From assembly GCA_050084515.1 (NCBI GenBank), contig CM114272.1, forward strand, positions 20,584,001 to 20,648,000: a stretch of DNA of 64,000 nucleotides, in the 5' to 3' direction. The position numbers and the translations under genes were made by a program. Shown piece by piece: positions 22,221 to 38,209 of this stretch. Below the pieces are notes generated by a model. That model worked only from the letters and a program-made list of their open reading frames with translations. It was not told where the DNA came from and did not search any database. How positions within the stretch are numbered: the first letter of the stretch is position 1; every line of letters begins with the position of its first letter. This DNA comes from Blasia pusilla (taxonomy: Eukaryota > Marchantiophyta > Marchantiopsida > Blasiales).

Positions 22221-23315
22221 CTAGTAGAAGTTGTTGTCGGCCTCGCAGGTTGAACCGAAACCCCAGTTCGACGGGCACACATTTGTGAACTCCTGAGATA
22301 CCCCATTGCCCAGGGTGACTTTGAATGAGAGTTGCTGACCCACCAATTGAGCGTTCGCTGACCAGAGCTGGCCCCAGTTCTCACTCATGTAATACCACCC
22401 GGTCTTATCACCCCTGATAGCAACAGCGGATACATCCCCTCCGGAGGCAACATTGTGCACCAACACGTAGTTGAACCAAGGATTTCCGTGCAGAGTAAAG
22501 CGGATTCCTCCTTGCTTCTGGCATGAAACCCTGAAATACAACGTCAAGAAAAGAGTGGCCATTAGCACCGCTAAAACCAATCCTCAGAAAAAGTCATTAA
22601 ACAGTGAGCTCAAAGAATACTGAAAGTTTCATACTGCTGTCGCTGGGGTTCGTTTAGGAGATAAAAATTTGTTCTCACCTCTTGTATTTGACGGGGATAA
22701 CTCCCGCCACCGGCTGAGCCAACTGTTGGAACATTGGGAAAGACAAGTCGAAATGCAATCTCGGGGGATCGCACCAGCCGCCCTCGGAACCTGGGGGGCA
22801 CGCGTTGGTTGCAGTGACAGTAATTGATTTCCCGGGGTAACACCACTTGCTCCCTGCAAGATTGCACTGTATTTGGAAACAGGCTCCACAGGTGAGCCCA
22901 TTATTGAACAGACCGTTGCTTAAGGCAGTCGAAGCCACTCCGTAACCTAGAGAGTAGAGGTTTCCATATCCGCACGCACCGCCTGCAAGGGTGGCAAGAC
23001 AAGGTTAGGAATAGTATACAAGTTTCACCTAATCTGGCAAGCATGTGATTTTCTTGGACAGCATCGGACTCACTATCTCGAACGATCTGGACTTCAAGAC
23101 AGATCATTCCTGAGCAGCTCAAAGAAATGTGAGTACTAACCCATGGTGCCCGACGCGTCCTGACCACCGTAGAATGTTGCATGGGCATCATTCCAGTCCG
23201 TAACCGCCCAAGCGCTGCCGCCCGCTGCGATGCCCTTTACAGATAAAAGCAACAATGCGGCCCGCATCATCTGCCTCAAAGGGGCCCGCGCAGATTCCTG
23301 CTTCATTGCTGCCAT
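22221..23315 (-). CDS. Alpha-expansin (three coding exons)
   Basis: Coding exons are complement(22221-22530, 22679-22982, 23141-23315), giving 262 residues; alpha-expansins are usually 240-265. Introns of 158 and 148 bp have clean GT-AG ends and restore frame. The protein acts in the cell wall, where expansins loosen cellulose-xyloglucan contacts without hydrolysis. A hydrophobic signal peptide ends near residue 37 (GSAWA). The GH45-like domain follows, with HATFYGG at 45-51, [10 protein letters not shown] at 57-66, the family Cys residues, GGWCDPP at 126-132 and the HFD motif at 135-137. A CBM63-like C-terminal domain has [18 protein letters not shown] and MSENWGQLW. The start is the first ATG after an acceptor (TTGTTCTTCCAG) that abuts it; ATGs at 23306, 23270 and 23267 are alternatives, the 23270 start giving 247 residues with a more typical signal peptide. 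No defects were seen, and the gene looks functional. Confidence 0.93.
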
Positions 23316-23677
23316 CTGGAAGAACAACCCAAGCGGACAAGATTAGGAGACAACTACCGAATCGGAAGATGGTACCACTGCGACGCCTGTGCACTCCCAC
23401 AGAGATGACCTTTACTAGAGGAATTTCTTCGCTATGAAACTGATCGATCCAATACTTCTACCCCCAGCTGTCACTGAGAGCTCCTCCACAATCTACAGTG
23501 CAATTGCTCACAGACTGGGCGGGGGAGCAGACAATAGCAACTTTTGTACGCTTTTCGACATCACAGAGAGCTATGATTGCGAGAAAGAGGCACACGAACA
23601 GACTCTCCCACTCCCTTGCATGAGCGACGAGTAGATGAGTGAGCATCAATGCGGAAACATCCCAGAAAGTGGTATAC
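23316..23677 (-). other. Predicted 5'UTR intron of the expansin gene
   Basis: On the minus strand CATCTCCAG|GTATAC is a good donor (intron from 23677) and TTGTTCTTCCAG a good acceptor ending at 23316, directly before the chosen ATG. The upstream exon (about 23678-23775) contains no ATG. This is an inference from splice-site quality only. Confidence 0.5.
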
Positions 23678-23799
23678 CTGGAGATGATACGACCCTGACA
23701 CAACAGATGCAAGCGAACGAACAGCGTCGGACGTGTACAGGTGAGGAGTGAAGGATGGTGTGGGGCTGCAATGTGAAGACTAGTAGTTGAGGCTCTTGT

Positions 23800-23807
23800 A
23801 CTTATAG
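23800..23807 (-). promoter_or_regulatory. Probable TATA box of the expansin gene
   Basis: CTATAAGT on the minus strand lies about 490 bp upstream of the ATG. It would place transcription start near 23775, giving a short ATG-free leader exon before the predicted 5'UTR intron. Confidence 0.45.
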
Positions 23808-23819
23808 CGATCCAGGGGA

Positions 23820-25620
23820 TGATGGGAGGGACGGTAGTTCTGATGAAGGCGGCGAGGGATGATGTTGACCAATCTACCCCCTAATTTACTGTGCACCAGA
23901 AGAATTGAAGTGCGATGTCCTCGTGAAGAGAGGGACCGTCGGCCGGACCAAATCTGGAACAGGGGAACTCTACACAGCGAATCTCTGAATCTTTACTCGT
24001 TCTCTGCTCCGGCTCAGAGGCAACTTGTTGCAGATTTGTTCTTTAATTATTTATCCATGTCCTTTTTGCGGGCTTTCATCTCCCTCCACGACGATCCTCG
24101 GAAAATTATTCGATCTGCCCTCCCTAAAATCTTTTTCGAAAAATATGGTCCTGAAGCCCCAACAAGTACAGGACTAACATTATCACCCAATCAATCAAAG
24201 ACACAGTAACCGTCGGGGAGGGTTGCGGAGGAGAATTTGGTCAAAAGTGGCTGGGCCTCGGCTAGTTAACTTTCAACATACAGACTGCTCAAAACACCCA
24301 CTAATCTGGCGGCTTGGATTCGAGAGTTTAACTTACTTCCCAAAAAGAAACCCTAACCTTTATGCGAATAGAATATCTGAAGTTAGCTGCCCACTCCAGA
24401 TCTAGAGGAAGTGGCTACATCCCAGCAAGCTACCACTACTGGTGACACCGTCACAGCGTACGGTCAAGGAGATCCTTACATCTATCCCCCGCTCGGACCC
24501 TCCCTGCCCCATCTCCCCCCAGGATATATAAATCCACTGTTATTTAGCCGGGCGTTGGCCGCTAGATTATTCAGCTGTTCACTAAGTAGTAATTCAAACC
24601 CCATCGCGAAAAGCGCATACCTAACCGGAACAGCTTTCGATAACCTTCCGACAAGGAATCAGTTAAGTTGGTTAAAGACGGCCAAAAGTACACGCCGTAC
24701 ACTTCCAGACTCCCCATTAGTATAATCCCTACACTAATGAGGCTCTTCACAGCAATCACATTCAAAACCCGGGTACACCGACGATCAGTCCAATAGTGTA
24801 CGACGCGTTCTACTTGCCACTCTACTGTATTGAAGAGCCCCTGAGACAGGTACATCAATTAGTGTTCATGGTGCTTCGGTTTTGGAGTTTCTGTGATCCA
24901 GTAGTCCCCACCTCCCACACCTACTCTGCACGTTGCCGAGGGAGAGAGAGGGATTCTCTCCACTCCTACCCTACGCAGCCTACAAGACTTCCCTCCGAGT
25001 CCCGGCGAGCGAGGTGTGCCAATTTGGGCTTAACAACACAGTGGGTAGGGCCGCTTGCGTGTCCTGCGTAACTAGGCCCTACTTGCTGTTCTAAACTTGG
25101 AGACGACTCGCTTTGCCGCCTCTTGATATCGCTCTTCCAATGTGGAGCCAGGCCGTTTTGTCGGAGCAGAAGCGGCGGTAGAACGGTCCGCCTCCAAGTT
25201 TTAGCCGATCTGTGTGGGCCCAACTTCCGCTCCGGCCCACGTAAACTGGAGTCACCTCTACCATCCACCCATGGGTCACGGCCTGGGCCCTGGGGTCCTG
25301 AATTTACGTGGACTCTGGGAGGACCTGAATACTTACGTCAATCTCGCGGCTTACCTGACACGGAAACTGGTTGCGTTCAGTTGTCGCACAACGCGCGGCT
25401 CCTGCCCTTGTCAATGACGTGGACACGTATGTGGGATGCGTCAACTTCCGTGGCCACCAGCCACTCCCTTCGGGCCGTCCCTTGTCCTTCCATTCCCCCT
25501 CTTGTCCGCTGGGTCGTGCAAGGAGAATACGCCGTCATTTATGCCCATTATCCATCCCCAAAAATTACCACCAGCTCCCGGTACGTCCGTATCCTACTGC
25601 TCACTCTTAAAAAGGTTAAC
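23820..25620. other. GC-richer region upstream of expansin, no gene recognised
   Basis: This is the presumed promoter side of the expansin gene. It contains several open frames (the longest on plus, 25123-25761) with no recognised domain. A plus-strand TATATAAAT at 24525-24533 after a C-rich run looks like a TATA box, but no coding sequence follows it. Confidence 0.35.
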
Positions 25621-25902
25621 CACTGTTTTCTCATTTTTATTAAAAGAGTAAATTTTATTGTCCAGGAAAGATGTTTTTTCAACAAAGACAACCCATTCCA
25701 GCCAATGGCATCGTCCGACGTCATCTTTTCTTTACCGCATTTTTTAGGTTCTTTTTTTTAAATATATTTTTTGATAATTATGTATTTTAATTATTGGGAG
25801 TTTTAGTCACATGAAAAGGAAAAAAATACTAAATATCCTCCACAGTTAAATATAAAACTAATCCATTCGAGACTCTTTTGCTCCATATGCCATTTAAAAT
25901 CA

Positions 25903-25947
25903 CTAGTAAGAATGGTTGTGCGATGCAAATGCATGTGATGCATCGCA
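25903..25947 (-). mobile_element. Orphan Helitron-type 3' terminus
   Basis: Read on the minus strand, a 9-bp-stem hairpin (TGCGATGCA with TGCATCGCA, 25919-25927 and 25939-25947) is followed by CAACCATTCTTACTAG and a T. This closely matches the 3' end at 59309-59331 (GCATCGCACAAGCACTCTTACTAG). No matching 5' end was found at higher coordinates. Confidence 0.5.
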
Positions 25948-28900
25948 TGGGTTGAATGGGTAAAACGTATGATCGTTCAAGTAGAAAGTAGATCTCGAGT
26001 GGCTAGGCGGGAGTTGCTAGCATAAATTGCATGCCTAATTTCTTGAGAAGAAAGGAGGGATTTGGATATTCTAGAAATAGCCCGTTTTGTCCATTGCTTA
26101 GGAAGCACATACGAGAGCATTCGCAAAGATTGGTCTTGCAACGAAACTCCAATTTCAAAACCCAGGAGCTATTAAATTTCCGTGATTTTTCTGAGTTTGA
26201 AACTTTGAACTCCCAAGGCCCTACTTATTCAAATGATTGCATGGATTGGAAAATCTCCTACACCTCATTCAATGTGATTCTTGAGGGACCTTGCAGATTC
26301 ATGTTCTTAGAGCGATGAGCAATGAGTTAGAGGTCTATCGAGCACTCACCAAAGTTGAGGAAGATTCTACAATATATGCTCGTCTTGAGCTCATAGATCT
26401 CTTCCTTACTTGCTACATGCTCGGATGAGATCCTTGGCTTTATAGGAATGGCGAAAGTGTATACATGAAATAAATCTAACACTCTTGACCATTGTCCGCA
26501 AGAGGAATTTTGCTATCATGCACTTTGGAAAGTCTAAATGGTTGATATGAAAACCAATGATAGCTCTTCGCAATTCTCACTAATATTCACTCTCAAGAAT
26601 TCTATCGATGATTCTAATAATGATCTCACTAACATTCACTCTCATGTAGGTGCATGTTTAACATAGAAGTACGACACAAACAAACATGTTTTTCTTTATT
26701 TACCTCAACAACCAACATTTGCGATAGAAACTTTATCTTTGTTTAGTAACTCAATCTAACACTAACTCCACCTTGTCTTAATTTGGTAGCAAAACTACAT
26801 GTAGCTTAACAGGTACATCGTCTAAGATCTTCCCCAACTTTGCACGCTTAGCTATGCCTTTGGTAACTCAACACGTACTTCATCGACGTTATTCCCCAAC
26901 TCCGCCATATACAAGATCAACGTCCCTAAATGTGGCTCCCCTAACTTATAGATTCCGCTCCATTTTATCACAGTTCGTATGCCATCATTCTCCAAATTAA
27001 GATAGATGTGTGTGGATGGAAAAATAGGTGTAATGTTACTTGGAAAAACCCTTATAGATCTATTTTCTTGTTAAACTTTCTACCTTAGATGTGTTAGCAA
27101 ATTCCAAGCATTTTTTTATGTAGTTCATAATCATATTGATTTTGAACTACATAATCTCTTTATGTGAAGATGTATTGCCTCACTTTTTCTCTTCTAAATG
27201 GTAATTTTTCTACAGAATGTTCCTGGAAAAAATTTCGATCAAATGAATCCCTTTCAACTTAAGATTTTTTTAACATTTCCTCATAATTCATTATTCAAAA
27301 AAGAAATCAATTGATTTTGTAGCAAATCATGAAAATTTCCTCATTAATTATACTTGTGTGAGTGTATATAGAATGCTCTTAGCAACTCCACACAACCCTT
27401 TCATGTATGACTTTGTAGTTGTATGTGTAAGAACATTACTTTGTCCTACAAGCATTCTAAGTATGATCAAATGCATAATCTAATTCTTAACCCTACATAT
27501 TTCTCAACTTTTTACTCACATCAAGTCGTGGTATTGATAAATTCAACAAATTATTCACCAAACTTTGGACTAAGATCAAACCTACAATCTTCTCTCTCTC
27601 TCTCTCTCCCCAATTGGATAAAAAGATATTTGAGTACATATGAAGATTAGTGCAACACACATTAAGTTAACAATTGTGTACTTCAATTAACCTTTATTTA
27701 AGGATATATAATGGAGAATCATTTGAAGAATGGTTAGTTAGATGATATAGTGCCTTCATCAAGCTCTAAGACTTTGACGAAACATGAAACTATGAGCAAA
27801 TCACAATGGTTCAAGTTCTATAACTTTTTCAACACCAAAAATTCAAGAAAAAGAGACTTGGAAAACATGGCATTCCTTTAGGACTTGAATGAACAAATCG
27901 ATTCAAATAAGGGAGTAATTTCTTTCCCAAATGAAAAACCAAAAAATATCAATTTGACAAGAGAAAACTCCTTGAACCTTGGTCTCCATTACATTGCATC
28001 ATGTCCAAGACAATTGTGAGTTTGGTCATCCTCACATTCTATTAAGAAGTGATTTTTTCATATTTCTAACTCAATTTTTAACATACTATTTTTCTTGGTT
28101 ACTCATATTATTTCCTAAGAGTTAGCTTGAGGTGTGGTAGCTTTCTTTTGATTTCATTCAATTTTTTCTTGGATCTAGCTTCAATACCATGTTCTAGTTT
28201 ATTTTCTTACAACTTCTCGCTGGTTCAAATTTTGACATCAATCAAACATCTAAGATATTTTCTCATTGAAACCTTGAAAGTTTCTTCAACATCACTTTTG
28301 GTACTACTTGGGGACCCATGATACAACCACCAAATTTCCCATTCATATCCCTGGACTAAGGTGGATGTTAATAACCAATATGATCAAGATCTTCAATATA
28401 AGTTGCTTTCTTTTCTTGCCCAAGTGATCCCTACTTACGCTTGAAATTCTTGGAAATTTTGAGTCCAAAATCCTTATTTTCATGGATTTTTTTAATCATA
28501 TTCCAATTTTTCCCAATAAGAGGGGTTCTCTATGCATATTCTCTGTATAATGCCTCTTGTCTTTCTTTGTTTTAATTTATTTCCTTACTTATTACCAAGA
28601 GTAGTTAATTTAGTAAGAGAATAAAACTCTATGATACTGACATTGAGAATAAATATAACTAAGCTTATTAAATCCTTGATCTTTCAAATAATCACATATT
28701 CTAAAATTTAAAATATCATCTTCTGAGGATACTAATTATTTATTTAAATATATTTGCTCATAAATGAATAATTAACATGGAAACATTTAATAAGGGAAAT
28801 AATTTTTATCATATTGCCCTTATAGATCCGTATTGAAAAATTTGTGATATTTTCTAATTAACTTTATGGATATTCAACAAAATTTACTCTCCACAATATT

Positions 28901-31575
28901 AAAAAAAATCAACACAATTAACTTAATTAATTATCTTAGAAATAAAAAATCTTCCATTTTTATTCAATGATTTAGTATTCCAATCTTGCAATCCATTGAA
29001 AAAGAGTAAAATATAATGCACATGTGAAATAAGAGGTCCTACTACTATAATACTCAATCTTAGATAATAAGAAAATGTTATAATTGAATGTTTTTCTATG
29101 ATTCAAGAAGAAAGTTATATAAAAAATTTTCAATCATATGATTGAATGTGGATTTCTTGCATAATTTGGAAACATTTAACAAGGGAAGTATTTTTTTTCA
29201 TATTCTTGTAGGATAAAATTCAAGGGATGATTCAAATCTTATTTTTGGTTTACATTATTTGATGGAGAAATTTTTAATAGACTCTTTAATAATAAAAATA
29301 TTTTAACATTTTCATCATCACATATGTACTTTTATACCATATCTATATAGATTATTATTTAGCATCCTAGAATAAATAATTATTGAAATTTATAATATAT
29401 GGCTTCCACACAAGTCATGATAATGCCTTGGCAATGATAGAAATGCATTACAATTACAAGGTCTAAAAAACTACCCTTCTTGGCTAATAAAATGGTGTTT
29501 TATTTCATTAATTTAATTTTATATACAATTCTAAATATAATGTTGAAAATAGATTAATCTCATATTTGTATCCCTTAACTATATTCTCCACATAGTTAAG
29601 TCTATGTTAGAGAGGAGAGTCATAATGATAGGTGAATGAGAGGAGAAAACTTAATGTCACTATCATGGTAAAACTGAGACCAAGCTAGTTGTAAGACTAG
29701 GGAAGGAAGGGAAGCCATGAGACTCTTTCAAGAAAATTTTCATTGAGGAAGTAGGCATGGGAGTAAGACTAGCCGAGATGGATCAAGCATGTAAGGAAAT
29801 AAGGAATGCAATCACTCATGTGAAACAAACACGAAAGATGGATGCATCTTTCTTGTCATCCAGGTTTAAACTTGGTTGCCGACATAAGTTTTGCGAATTT
29901 GAATGCTTTTGCGTACATGTTCCAAAGTTGCTTGTAATTGTAATCAATGAGAAGTATGGGGCATTTATAGCTTTTGAGAAATAATCTATAATTTTTTGTT
30001 ATTTTATAGGGAATTTTAAATTTTCAAGTGATGAAAGTATTATTATTTTCTCAAAAAATAGTTCATGAAGAAATTAATTTTTTTTACATAATACACTAAG
30101 CGTAAAGTCTCTTAAGCTTGTTTTGCACTCAATAAATGTTTCTTAAATCAAAAAATAACCTCTATAATAATTTCAACTATCAAATATTATAAATCATTTA
30201 TTCTTATGGAAGAACAATCTCCAACTAATATTTTGAATATCAAAAGAAGATCCCTTTTAAGTATACAATCACTACTTTCCTACTAAGAATAAAAGGAGTT
30301 TAATATTTTAGAGCTTATTGTGACACCTCTCAATACATAACTATTATAGTGTGTACATATGGCTTCTTTTGATGATATACACTAGGCTAAAACTTACACA
30401 TCATACACTCTTCCAAATTTTTAATCCAATCAAATTATGGTAAAAGATCAAATTTATGTCTATAATTTGGTTGTATGAATTTGAAAATTAGAACACCTAA
30501 TAGTATTAACGTATAATAATAAAGGATGCATAGACAAGAAGATCACTACCTATTATTAAATGCATAAAATTATCTTTCCTATTCTATATAAAATCACCTG
30601 AGTTGATTAAATGTTTTTAGACATATCTTCATAGTTTGAAACCTATATTAATATTTCCAATGAAGATAAACATCATTGATAAGTTTCTTAACTTAATTTC
30701 TTTAGGGTTGTTAATGCAAGCAAGTACATCCTCAAAGAATGGACCATCTTCATCCTCATTCTCATTCTCTCTCCTTATTTGCATTTTAGTTTTTGGAGGT
30801 TCCTCTCCCCATTTCTTTTGCCTCCACACCATTTGTATATAATCTCCTATATTCCCTTGAATCCTTTGATACGTGGAAGTTGTTTAGAACTTATCAAAGG
30901 TCAACTAAACCCAATTAGTAAAGTAAAGATGGGAAGGAGGCTCACAAACCCAATAAGATTTCCCATGGAGAGCATTAAAGGGCGTGGTACATAAGCATAG
31001 TGTAGAAGCCCGGAATGCTATTTTCTTTCTCCGTATGGATATAGGTAAAATATTTGTAAATAAATGATTGAAATCCCCCACCAATGAATTCAAAATGTTG
31101 TTGGCTAAGAATCTAGGATTTCTTAAGTAAGGTTATCTTTTATATCAATTTTTTTACGTCGTTGTAAATAATACAATGTTTTCAATGATTGGGAGTGTTG
31201 TGAATTTTTATCAATAATTTTGAATGAAAAATGCATCTAAGAATTTTCATAAGAGAATATCATTGTTAATCAATAACAAGTCAAATAGTTGAGTTTCTCC
31301 ATCCCATGAATTACGAAAACTTAGAAAGGGTATGGATCTTGCTTATTGGCTCCTCAAATCTTGTTTTTAGATTACTCTCCCATTGATAATGCGGCTTGAA
31401 GGATATATTTTTAATTTTAGATGCCAATTTTTTTTATTAAAATTTTTCTCAGTAAGACTTACTTGTAGAGGAGGGAAGAAGGACCAAGGAAAAGTTTTCA
31501 CTTGTAGAGGGGAAGTGGGAAAATAAGAAATTTACAATAAAAGGAGGAAAAAATTGAGAAATTTCCATAAAAGTG

Positions 31576-31578
<3 letters not shown>

Positions 31579-31617
<39 letters not shown>
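31579..31617. repeat. (GA)n microsatellite
   Basis: About 19-20 uninterrupted AG units. Confidence 0.95.
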
Positions 31618-31619
<2 letters not shown>

Positions 31620-34478
31620 TGTAGAGAAGTCCAAAGGCATATGGGACTCCTTTCATATGTGATATCACATCCAACAATCACCTTCACATCCGTATTCAAA
31701 CATTTATATTTGGGTTTCTCATGCCTTGGATCGGGGAGGGCCCTACCTTTAGTCAAGGCTCCTCAGTCCATTTGTAGAAGAAGAGAGAAGGGGATGCATA
31801 GTTGAGATGAGTTACTCTATATATACACTGCGACCAAGATAAACATGCCTTGATTAAAGGTTCACAAACACTAATAGGCCGTGATTAAAGGGCAAAAGAG
31901 GACTAGAGGGCCAAAGACTTATATCACCCATCCAGAAAATATTGCTTTGAATTGGATTGAAAAGAAGTAAAACTAATTTTCTCGCATAAGAGAAAAACAA
32001 ATTATCATTAAAATTTGTATTTGAGGTGGCTAGGGATGCCGGAAAGAAATTTAGAATCACATGCTGGATTTAATCTCAAATAATATCCACTCATTAACGA
32101 GACACGGGTAGGACTACCTAAATTCAAATCCAACTTATATATTTGAAAAACCCTGATGTGCGACGTAAAAGACGTATAGGAAGTGACGACGCAACCTCTT
32201 AGACGCGCATGTTCAGCTCCATAACTATCACGACTCCGAGCAAAGCTTGGATTCTAAAAACTATGAGTCGAAGGCGTAAATTTCTTTCCCTCCTACAACA
32301 AACGTAATCAGAAGCTCGCCACGTAGGCATCCACACAAGGCCTAGAGCTCATGATAATGGGAAGATCTCTCTTATTGATTATTTCGGATTCCGCAACGGA
32401 AAGGTCAAAAGCGGGCAGTAATGATAATAAGGAAGATATTACCCGTTTGTAGGTAATTTAACCTGATTTTATTTGAATTCCGGTTGGCTTTTCCCTCGTG
32501 TAATTTCTTGGGTCCTTGTTGCATGATTCGTTCATTCAAATATGACTTCCATAACCTTTCGACAACCGATGAGGGTGGTGATCACCTTGCACAAATCGCT
32601 AAGAACATCCACAAGAGAGAGCCCTACTAATATGGCGGGTAAATGGCATGTTAAATGCGATGTGGCGATATAGGGTGGTCCATCATTATAACATAGAAGT
32701 TCATTATAAGTGGGTCATTAATACTTGCATCCTCGATCTTAAGGAAGGTTCTAACCTTCTTTTACTACTTTTCTTTCTCTTTACCTTCTCCCTTTTCAGA
32801 GATTTTAAGGGAACCCCATATGCAACCCATGTTATATACGAGCCTTGGACTTCCTTTTACCCTTTCGCTGTGATGCATACCTTTCCAAGTGGCAAGCTAC
32901 GGTCCACCTCGGTGGGTGTAGAGAAGTGGGGAGACCCTAAACGATAGGACGTCTCAAGTATTCTTTGCCATGGGAGATTCGGAACAAAATTTGCTGATAA
33001 CATGCACATGCCTGAATTCTACTTGAAGTTCACATTAAACTTGCGTCATTGGTAAGAGGTGGAATTTTTTTTCCTTGGACGTGTGGAATCTTCAAGGGCA
33101 TCTCGTAAAGGCATAAAGGCATGGTCGCTTACTAGTTTGGTTGGGGGACATTTTCAACCGTCCTCTTATTTCATTAAAAAATTTCATTAAAAAATTTCAC
33201 TTAGTGCTCATGTTTCTATGTAAGTCTACATGTAAAGTTGTGTGTTCTTAGAGTTCAATCCCATAAGCCACATTGATTACATGAATGTAAATTTGCTTGA
33301 TTGATAAATTTTGGTGAGTTCAAGTTGAGAAGCAAGAATTTTGAAGGAGTGCTTGTTATTTCAAAAGTGCCAACTAATCCCTTACCATATTTACAATGGT
33401 TGAAGGAAGGAGGTTACTATTTGGGGAAACTTCAAGAATTGAAGCCTTTTTTAAATGAGAAAATGCACGGAGCTATTTACCTATTAAGAGAAAGGAAAAG
33501 GACATGTGAACATCGAGGAAGATTTTGGAGTATAATTTTTGGACATGTGATTTTTGTTGTTGTTGTAGGATACTTGTAGATGTCAAATTATAAAAAATTA
33601 AAATAATCATATGAACAAGAAATCTACTATTTGTCTTTGGGTAAATACATGAACTAGCATCAATATGCTCTTGTTATGCAATCCTATTATATAAAGTTGT
33701 CTAGTACAATGATGATACAATGCATTGAACATTCATCTTATTGTTGTGATGGTGTCCAAAGATTTTGGATGTAGACTTGCTCATGATGCCAAAATTGATT
33801 TAGGACCCACTCTTATCCTACCACCTAAACATCTTTATCAAGTCCTAGAAGTGTCGAAAATTATTCGAAGAAGAAAAAGAATTTCAACAAAATTGAATGA
33901 CACTGGAAGGCTTCATTCAAATCCTGGTTTTGAAATTTGAGACATAACAAACCATAACACCTAATTTCAAGAACTTTCAAAAATCACGAAAACAACTTTT
34001 CATGGAATCTAGTACTTAGCATCACCCAAACATATTACCATGAGGGATTGGGTTACCTCTTTATGATGGAGAGAAGTGGGACCATCTAATCCTGGAAAGT
34101 TCATTTTTTGTAGCCTTTCAATAGTTGTGTCATTAGGGCTCCATGACATGGAGCCTTGGTGACTCCAAGGATGAAGTTGCTTTGAGTACATACAATCTGG
34201 ATGGTTTCAAGTGAAAAAACTAGCATGTACGCATTTTTGCTCAAAATTGTGAGAACATTGTCGCCTTTTCTCGTCCAATGAGAGTCGAGTCCCATGGACG
34301 GCGACGATCTCATTTTTAGACCCAAAATAAATCACATATTGACAATAATTATTGACGGTTTCTTCCTACTCGAAATCAAGAAGATGTCGAATAGATTTTG
34401 GACGTAGGTTTGACGACCCCTAAGGTCGCCAAACTTACGTGTATGGGACTAATTGTCGCTCTTTCTTCATAATTTGAA

Positions 34479-35614
34479 TCTATATTATTAAAAGAAAAGA
34501 AGATTTAAACACCCCTTCCTCTGGTTGGGATGTTTTCCGATATCTAGACACTGTCCAGTTTAAGGGCCGAACGTAGCTCCTTTCGGGTGGTTTGAATTAT
34601 GGTATAAGGGGCCGATCCCTTAGTCCCAAACAGTTTATGGAGAAAAAAGTTGTTCTCGGACTAATTAATTTCAGTCTTCCCTTAAATAAGATCGCCGGCT
34701 AATTCTACGCACAAAAGTGGACGACCGCACATGGTAGCCGCGACCGTTCGCGTATGGGACAAGCCCTAAGTTGCAGCGGAACTCCTCGGAGTAGATCCTT
34801 GGAATATGTAGCCCAGTACGCGCTTCTAAATGAGGCATGTGGAAATTCCATTATCTTTGCCACGTTCGCGAGCGAACTCTCTCTCTCCCGATCTATGATC
34901 GGTCAAAATTCTGCGGAGTCAAGTCCGAAAGTTTCAATGAAGGCAGATTTGAAAAGTAGACATCGTCTTGACTTTGAGCTTTGAGAGTGAGAGACTGCCG
35001 CTATTCTGAGTAGGGCTAATCTAGCAACGAAAATAGCGGGCCTGCGTTCCAAGGACCGTCGGAGCTGTACCGAGTCGCCGAAGGATGGGTTTGTCGACCG
35101 GAAGAAAATGCCTTCGAGTTGATGATCCGTGAGGGCACCGGCTCATTGCGGTCTTCGTCGATCTCTTCGATCTAACGTCTCCCTGCTCTCGCCTCTTCGA
35201 ATCGTCAATCCTTTGAATCCCACGGTCACAGACATGAGGAGACGAGTAATTCTACTGTAGTCAGTGTACTAGCGTAGTGCCGTCCCTTTGACTTTCCGAC
35301 TTCCAGGTGAAGGTTCCCCGGCGAACCAGGACAAAACCGTACCGGTTTGACAATACCGTAACTTGCGGCCAACCGTTTGCCACTATTCCAACGATAAACG
35401 GAATTACCGAACTAGTCACTCCGTTAGAAGCTCCGCGGTTGCAGCGATGGACAGATTTGTGGCCACATCAACGATAAATAGTCAACCAGTCAAATTGTCG
35501 CTCGCCAGAGACGGAGAGTCTACGCGCTCTGTTCCCCCTTTTACCGGCACTGCATAACGGTCCACTCCGTTACCGTCTTCCGCGGCGCGCTTTCGTTGAC
35601 ACTTTACAAACTAG
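34479..35614 (+). mobile_element. GC-rich block with Helitron-like termini
   Basis: The block opens with A|TCTATATTATTA, like the 5' ends at 44151, 53836 and 57682. It closes with TACAAACTAG, the same last ten bases as the mini-Helitron ending at 53667. The interior is clearly GC-richer than the AT-rich flanks and has no recognised ORF (34754-34984 is open but unknown). The subterminal hairpin is weak, and the base after CTAG is A rather than T, so this is tentative. If true, it is a 1136-bp non-autonomous Helitron carrying captured non-TE DNA. Confidence 0.35.
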
Positions 35615-38065
<2,451 letters not shown>

Positions 38066-38209
38066 CATGGAGTCTGCATATCTCAACGATTGCATACCAA
38101 AAAGATCTTCGATGTAAGGAAATCTGAAATTAGAAAGTATACATTCACACAAGCATTCCATATCTCTCTCATTTTCAAGAAAAAACTCACTCCCATTGTT
38201 AGAGACTCA

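Larger units (their letters stand above)
25621..34478. other. Long AT-rich stretch without recognised genes
   Basis: Nearly 9 kb of AT-rich DNA with only short ORFs. Recognised items are a Helitron-like 3' terminus (25903-25947) and short CT and GA microsatellites at 27589-27607 and 31579-31617. A slightly GC-richer part spans about 32150-33170, and its ORFs (for example 32648-32947) are unrecognised. I see no transposase, gag or pol text. Confidence 0.4.

Noticed and set aside
24525-24533. Plus-strand TATATAAAT as promoter of a gene
   Set aside because: No recognisable coding sequence or exon follows within several hundred bases.
25123-25761. 212-codon plus-strand ORF
   Set aside because: It crosses a strong composition change (GC-rich to AT-rich) and its residue content is erratic; no domain recognised.
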